From contig JAUDYN010000006.1 in assembly GCA_030407005.1 (NCBI GenBank), positions 1,116,001 through 1,180,000 of the forward strand: 64,000 nt of DNA, given 5' to 3'. The notes under the pieces were generated by a model. The model was given only the letters and a program-made list of their open reading frames with translations, made no database searches and was not told the origin of the DNA. Source of the DNA: Desarmillaria ectypa. Taxonomy: Eukaryota > Basidiomycota > Agaricomycetes > Agaricales > Physalacriaceae. The translations under genes and the position numbers were made by a program. Below, in pieces: positions 58,652 through 64,000 of this stretch; the first letter of the stretch is position 1; the number at the start of each line of letters is the position of its first letter.

Positions 58652-59934
58652 ATGGTTATTCCCCAAGAGCTGATAGACGCGATCATTGACTGCAATCACG
58701 ACGACAATAAGGCATTACGAGCATGCACACTTGTCTCTCGCGCCTTTGTCGCGTCGAGTCAATTGCATCTTTTTTCTCGAATTAAACTTATCTTGTCGAA
58801 TTCTCCGGCTCGCGATGCTACGCCTTGGAAGCTATCTGGTCATACCTTCGAGAGATTCCACATTATGATCTCCGTATCACCTCACATCGCTCATCTCGTC
58901 ACTACATTGGAAGTATATTTCGACATCACCTACTGTCAACGCCCGATAGTTGACACGACGGGTTTTGTCGCTGTCTTAAAATCCCTCACATCCTTGAAAC
59001 GATATGTTCTATCAGCGGGTTTCGACTCCATAGATTTCGGAGGCTGCAAAGACGAGCCTCTTACTAAGACCATTTTCAATGACGCTCTTTCCGTCGGCAT
59101 TGTAGAACTATGCCTTGATGGCGTAGAAGCTATTCCTGAAGCTGATATTTTTTCAACGTCAGAGAAATGGCCGTCGCTCAAAAGTCTTTCCATACTATGG
59201 TCAAGCTTTCAGCAACAAAACGTTGCGTGGGATCTTGCATCATTGGAGTCTCTGGAGGTCGGGGGCTTTAACTCTTTCATCTACTTTGAAGACTGGCTTT
59301 CAAAGAATAATTCCTGTTCGGAACTGCGATGGAAGAAATTTGTGGCCGTCATAACGAGTCTTGACGACCTTCTTGTTGTCAGGACAGCATTGGCGATTCC
59401 GGCACCTTACCTTGAAGAAGTAGTCATTGATTACTCAATTCCAGGTCAAATCATTCTCTATTCTCAGAAACAGTGCTGACAACAAATACTTCTTCAGCCG
59501 AGTCCATTGATCCCTCCCTTGACCTCAGCGTACTTGCAAACTTAAGGTCTGTTCGTCTCATTTGTGGCGAATTTGACAACGATGTGCCATGCCCATTGAT
59601 GGGTCCCTCCGTTCGGGATATAACCATAGAGATCTGCCCGGAAAGCCGTGCGGTGGTTGATTTGTTCAAGGGAGGGACATTAAGTCGTGTCGATGTCTTC
59701 ATTGAAGCTCAGAACTTGCCCCTGCTATCTCTTGTCATGATTGCGATTCATCCTTCGTCGACCCATTGTTCTGCCGCTGGCTGTCATTGCATGAATCGAG
59801 ACGAAGATTCCTCTGATTCAATTGACCATTTCACATTGAGACGAGACATGCCCTTGTTGTCTAGCAAAGGCATCCTGAATGTCGTGGGAAGATCGAGTGA
59901 GTGTTATTGTTTCCTTTTATTTCGTTTTCATTGA
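58652..59934 (+). CDS. F-box domain protein
   Basis: ATG 58652 opens with an F-box: MVIPQELIDAIIDCNHDDNK and ALRACTLVSRAFVASSQLHL. Typical agaricomycete LRR-like wording follows: VAVLKSLTSLKRYVLSAGFD, WPSLKSLSILWSSF. A first exon to 59444 joins via a 53-base intron to exon 59498 onward (AESIDPSLDLSVLANLRSVR, VRDITIEICPESRAVVDLF). The 3' end is uncertain: either the frame runs to the stop at 59934, or a donor at GTGAGTG near 59898 leads to a stop at 59985. Probable SCF ubiquitin-ligase adaptor; substrate unknown. Confidence 0.75.
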
Positions 59935-60285
59935 GGAAAGCACAGAGCGTACAACGTGGGGTGGGATATTGCCTTAGGAAGCTGACCTCCTGATGAAACC
60001 TATACGCATTTTTCCCTTTTATGCCATCATTGGTTATCTCGCAGCTTCAGAAATTATTGGTTATCTTCCTACGAAGACGTAGGAGGAGGGGGATGATTGG
60101 CATATTGTAAACATCTCTTATTGGTCTCTCAACGTCAAGCTCGCGAATGCATAGTTAATTATGTACAGCTGCCCAAAAAATCCAAATCACTGACAGTAAC
60201 GATGATTACGTAAATATACTCAGACCCAAACACAGGAAATTCAAGGTTCCATTATTTCTCACGTCGCCGTTAATCGACGTCCACT
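59935..60285. other. Short intergenic stretch
   Basis: No gene; promoter side of the RRM-like gene. Confidence 0.45.
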
Positions 60286-63200
60286 ATGCTCCGTGGTGCA
60301 GGTTCCCGTAGCTCGCCAATATTCATTTCGGATGATGAATGCGACAATAAAAGCCTTCAAAGCGCACCTGGCACTGATCTCCTAGTACAAGATCAAGTCA
60401 ACGCACACCAGGAGAAATTGCGGACTGCTGATAACTACATCAGCAATTCACAGCTGGAAGGTACGCCGTTTATCTACCCTATCATGCCATTCGCCGTGCT
60501 GACTGTCTGTGCACAGGACGCGCTGCGAAAAAACACAAAGTCAAGGCGGTGCCCACACCAGTTGCTGGACCGAGCAAAGCCACAAATATCAATGGCGCGC
60601 AGCAATCCGAGTCCAAAAAGCGAAAAAGAGAGCAACGAACAGCCAAAAGGCGGCAAGAGCATACGGAGAAGAAGGCCCGCTTTGATGGGTCGGCTCAGCT
60701 CATGGCACAGGCCATAGCTGCTTTCCCGTCCTCGTTTCCGCCCCTTTCCCCTACAGCCGACATGTCGCCCCAGTTTTTTGTGCCTCCGGACCCTTTTGGC
60801 TACCCACCCTTCTCTTATCAAGGCTTTCCAATGGGTCAATCTCTCAATGTTTCTACGTCTAATTGGGTCAATTCTATGGCAAGCATTGCAGAACCTTCTG
60901 GATCATTCGCTCCGACGTGGAATATATACTCAGACATCTCCCAGTGGCCTCAAATTTTACCACCGTCAGGAGTACACACTAGACCTGCGCAGGACCCTGC
61001 AGAGCCACCGTCGCCGCCATCACCTTCATCATCGTCACTTCCGCCCCCATTCTCTTCCGCATCTTCATCACTTCCAGAAACCCCGAGACTACCCTTGAAG
61101 CCCGGTGGTCAAAAACCCAAGAAACCCTCCACCACGATGATTGGCATGCAGTCTGACCGCGATCCCGAGGGTAAACGGCGCACTTTTAGAGTCAAACCTA
61201 CCACCCACATGGATGCTGATTCAACCGTCCGTTTCCCTTACAAGCCAGACCCGTTGCGCACACTCGTCATGGAGCAAATTCCGAAGATACATAGGAATGT
61301 CAATTACATCCGAACCTGGTGCAAAAACGTGTCTGACTGTTCACCGGTCTTCGTCGCTGTAGAGGCTAGTAATGCGAATGCTGTCGTTGAGTTTCCTTCA
61401 TTCGAACTTGCGCGGAAGGCATGGGTGAGCCCCAGACTGGGCCCACCCAATCCATCTGGTGCGACTATCAAGGGGGCGGCTAGGGAAGATCTCATTCGAG
61501 TATGGTGGTATCTTGTCTCAGAACCTGCGGTGGAATTTACGATGAAAGAATTAGAGGATGGTGAAATTGAAGACGTCGCCGCTATGAAGGAGGCTGCAAA
61601 GAAAGAGGCTGCTAAGGAAGCTCAGCTCCAAAGCCGTCGCGAGAGGAAGAGAGCGAAAAAGGCGGTGAAAGAGGCGGAAGAAAAGCTTGCGTTGGAAAAA
61701 GCTAGCCTTCCTCAGGCCCATCCTCCTGCTGAGCCTCCTGTCCAAAGTTCTGCAACATATACTCCTGCATCTGTCATATCACCGACACCTTCCGCATTTG
61801 CCCCATTCCCTCCCACACTTTGTCACCCTCTACCATCAGCACCTTCATTGCCGCCGATACCTCAATGTCCTGTTACCGAGGTTTTTAAGCCAAAGATCCC
61901 TCTTCCTCCTCAATCCGAACTCGCTCCGAATTGGCGTCCGGCGCCTATCAATACCGCCAAGGTTTCCACCTTCCGCGATGATCCCGGATCATCGCTGATT
62001 ACGGTCAGCCCCGTCAGCACTATTGACATGGGACCGCCTTCGGCACACCTCTACATTCCACTATCTTCTCGGTCTGCAAGCCAATCAGAAGATATGGAGG
62101 TCGAAACACCATCTAGTTATCACAATCCATCTCCTCTGTTGAGTCACGAACGTAGCTCAGTTCCTCATGCATCTAATGAAGACCCCACCACTATTCCTCC
62201 CGCTACAGTGACATCTTCGACCTCTATTCGCTCACGTACCCCACAAACGGCCCCATCGATCATTACTCATTTGCCGGAGTCCAGCCACAATTTGCCCACA
62301 CCTGTATCTAACCTTGGATCGCCTGCTGCGTCTACATCACCTACTCCTCCTCCCTCAGAGCCACGAGCCATGAAAAATGCGCCAAAAGGACCCTCTTTCG
62401 TCTTCCGATCACTGGCCGTCAAACAAAAGGAACTGGAAGAACGGATTGCAAGGGAACGAAATTCTATCGGTGCCGGGAAGATGGACGCCCAACCACCTAC
62501 ACAAGTAACCCCTTCTCCAGTTTTGTCGACAGAACAGGTTATCGACAATATGGCAATGGAGGAGAAGCTGCGCCAATTAGTTTTAGCAAGTCAAAGAAAG
62601 AAGTTGAAGCCGACACTCACGCCTCCCGTAGACGTTTCGACGCCTCCTGTTGCGCCTCGACCATTAGAGGATCCCGTATCTGTGGAACCAGCTGCAGCCC
62701 TTATACCACCGCCTACAACGCTGATATCTCCGGTACTCAAGAGCTCTGATGTAGCACCGCCTGTCTCAGACAGTGCCCTTGACGATCTTGCCGTTTCTTT
62801 CATTACTGAAACTATACAAACTCTCAAAACGCCGCGCGAACGACTCGCAGTGACATCGCCATTTCCCATGGTTGGTCTCAAGCCGCCTACGACCCAGGCC
62901 ACTGCCGCCAAGCAAGAGCTTGCTGCAAAACAGCGTCGTTTGGAACAGCAAATAGCGGAAAGTAGGACTCTTATGGCGAAGCTAAGTTTAGCACGTACGA
63001 AACAAGAGAAGGATGACATCATGAGTTTGCTCAGGGAGACAAGCCGGTGCGTTTGCGTTTCCTTCGCCGGGTTGCTTCACTGGGCAAATCTGGCGCTGGC
63101 TGAGGTTTTATTTGTTTTGGTTGTTTTTGCAATTTTAGGGTGGCCGAGGATGACCGAAACAAGTCAACGAAACCGTTCAGCGTTCCCCCGAAATCGACAA

Positions 63201-63295
63201 AGAGTTCATGGCCTGAAGCTTCTTGGAATGGGATTCTCATTCTTAGCGATGACGAAGACGACGTCGATAGCTATGATAATGAAGGTTTGCTATGA
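60286..63295 (+). CDS. RRM-like protein with SUMO-interaction-like motifs at both ends
   Basis: Three exons (60286-60460, 60517-63046, 63139-63295) give 953 residues. The N-terminus has SRSSPIFISDDECDN, then a basic nuclear-signal-like stretch (ESKKRKREQRTAKRRQ). Pro/Ser-rich linkers follow. Around residue 270-340 is an RRM-like fold: PLRTLVMEQIPKIHRNVNYI, SPVFVAVEASNANAVVEFPS, FELARKAWVSP. A long Lys/Ala/Glu helix comes after (KEAAKEAQLQSRRERKRAKK), then more disordered Pro/Ser sequence and a helix near residue 860. The C-terminus has NGILILSDDEDDVDS. The two ISDDE/LSDDE blocks look like SUMO-interaction motifs. RNA binding and SUMO binding are inferred; function unknown. Confidence 0.8.
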
Positions 63296-64000
63296 TGCGT
63301 CTTTATTTTATTTCATTTTATTTTTACTTTTTTTTGTGTCTTTTTGATTTGTTTCCGTCTCTCTAAGCCTTATTTTTTTTGACGATCTTCAAGCACTGAT
63401 TTGGATATGTTGGGCATGCATCCAAGGAAGTTCATGTATATTCTCGACATCAAACTGCATTTATTCTAAAAAAAACTTGTTAGGCACCACTCCAAGTGCC
63501 TTGTGCAAGATTTTGAAAGGTGCGCATGCAATTACTCATTGGTTTTTTTAACCAGATGAACTGTTTGTCCAGAACAATACAGTCACTCTGACCGTAGGGT
63601 TTTCGGTTCCGATTACCCAAGGTTTGTTGTCGGATGTATATCGTTGCTGTTGCTATTATCCGGATCGTAGAGACGGCTTTGGTTGTTTTGCATGCTGGAT
63701 GGCTGCAAATGAAACCTTGACTGTCGATTGCTATGAAGGAATGTAATACAATGGTTTTTCTCTGCTGTGAAATGATGTGACTATGAAGTGACCCGGTAGA
63801 ACATTCCGGAGAATTCCCCGGCCTCTACGTGGAACAAAAATTAAGAAGCAAAGGCGTGCTCTGGTCGCCTCTCGAATTTCTCCGTTAAGGCAGCAAGCTG
63901 ACCTACAATGCTGAGAATGACAGCCCAGGCCCTGGTCGATAGCGAAGGACACTAAAAGAGTCAACCGCGGTGAACTCGGATTCAATGACTCGATCTGAAT
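63296..64000. other. 3' flank, no gene seen
   Basis: T-rich non-coding sequence, then a minus-strand frame (63731-63985) with no motif. Nothing supported. Confidence 0.4.

Noticed and set aside
62591..63022. 143-codon minus-strand frame opposite the RRM-like gene
   Set aside because: Low-complexity mirror of the Pro/Ser-rich exon.

Overview
The window looks like nuclear DNA of an agaricomycete (mushroom-forming) basidiomycete. The evidence is gene density with very short GT-AG introns (about 45-70 bp), many tiny exons, and gene families typical of that group: F-box/LRR proteins, MYND fingers, FunK1-like kinase remnants, and lineage-specific membrane proteins with a WW-like motif. No tRNA, rRNA, CRISPR array or intact autonomous transposon was recognised. 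Gene models below were built by hand, joining exons at GT-AG (three times GC-AG) boundaries that keep the frame; positions are from the sequence, family names from motif recognition.

Layout. 1-4.5 kb is an accessory patch: a decayed WW-like membrane-protein copy (A), a small-protein gene (S1) and a broken MYND gene. 5.1-14.6 kb is mostly housekeeping: proteasome subunit RPN3 divergent from complex I assembly factor NDUFAF2, a PHD-chromodomain protein, a decayed F-box gene and an XPG/Rad2-type nuclease. 15.7-27.9 kb is a second accessory patch with the same two families as the first: WW-like membrane genes D, B and C and small-protein genes S2, S3 and S4. 28.1-37.6 kb holds two flavin monooxygenases, a CYSTM micro-protein, a C2H2 regulator and a damaged short-chain dehydrogenase. 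38.4-41.9 kb holds a FunK1-like remnant and two paralogous genes of unknown function arranged head to head.

42.3-46.1 kb encodes the GATOR2/SEA subunit Sea4 (MIOS), followed by an F-box/LRR gene split by a 250-300 bp dispersed repeat, a DUF1275 membrane protein, coatomer alpha (COPA), a secreted GH47 mannosidase, another F-box protein, and a 953-residue RRM-like protein with a SUMO-interaction-like motif at each end.

The most interesting structure is the repeated pairing of two apparently uncharacterised families (WW-like membrane proteins and proline-rich small proteins). They occur at two places separated by housekeeping genes, with the same tail-to-tail arrangement but inverted, a head-to-head pair at D/S2, a pseudogene, and a near-identical tract between copies B and C that looks like gene conversion.
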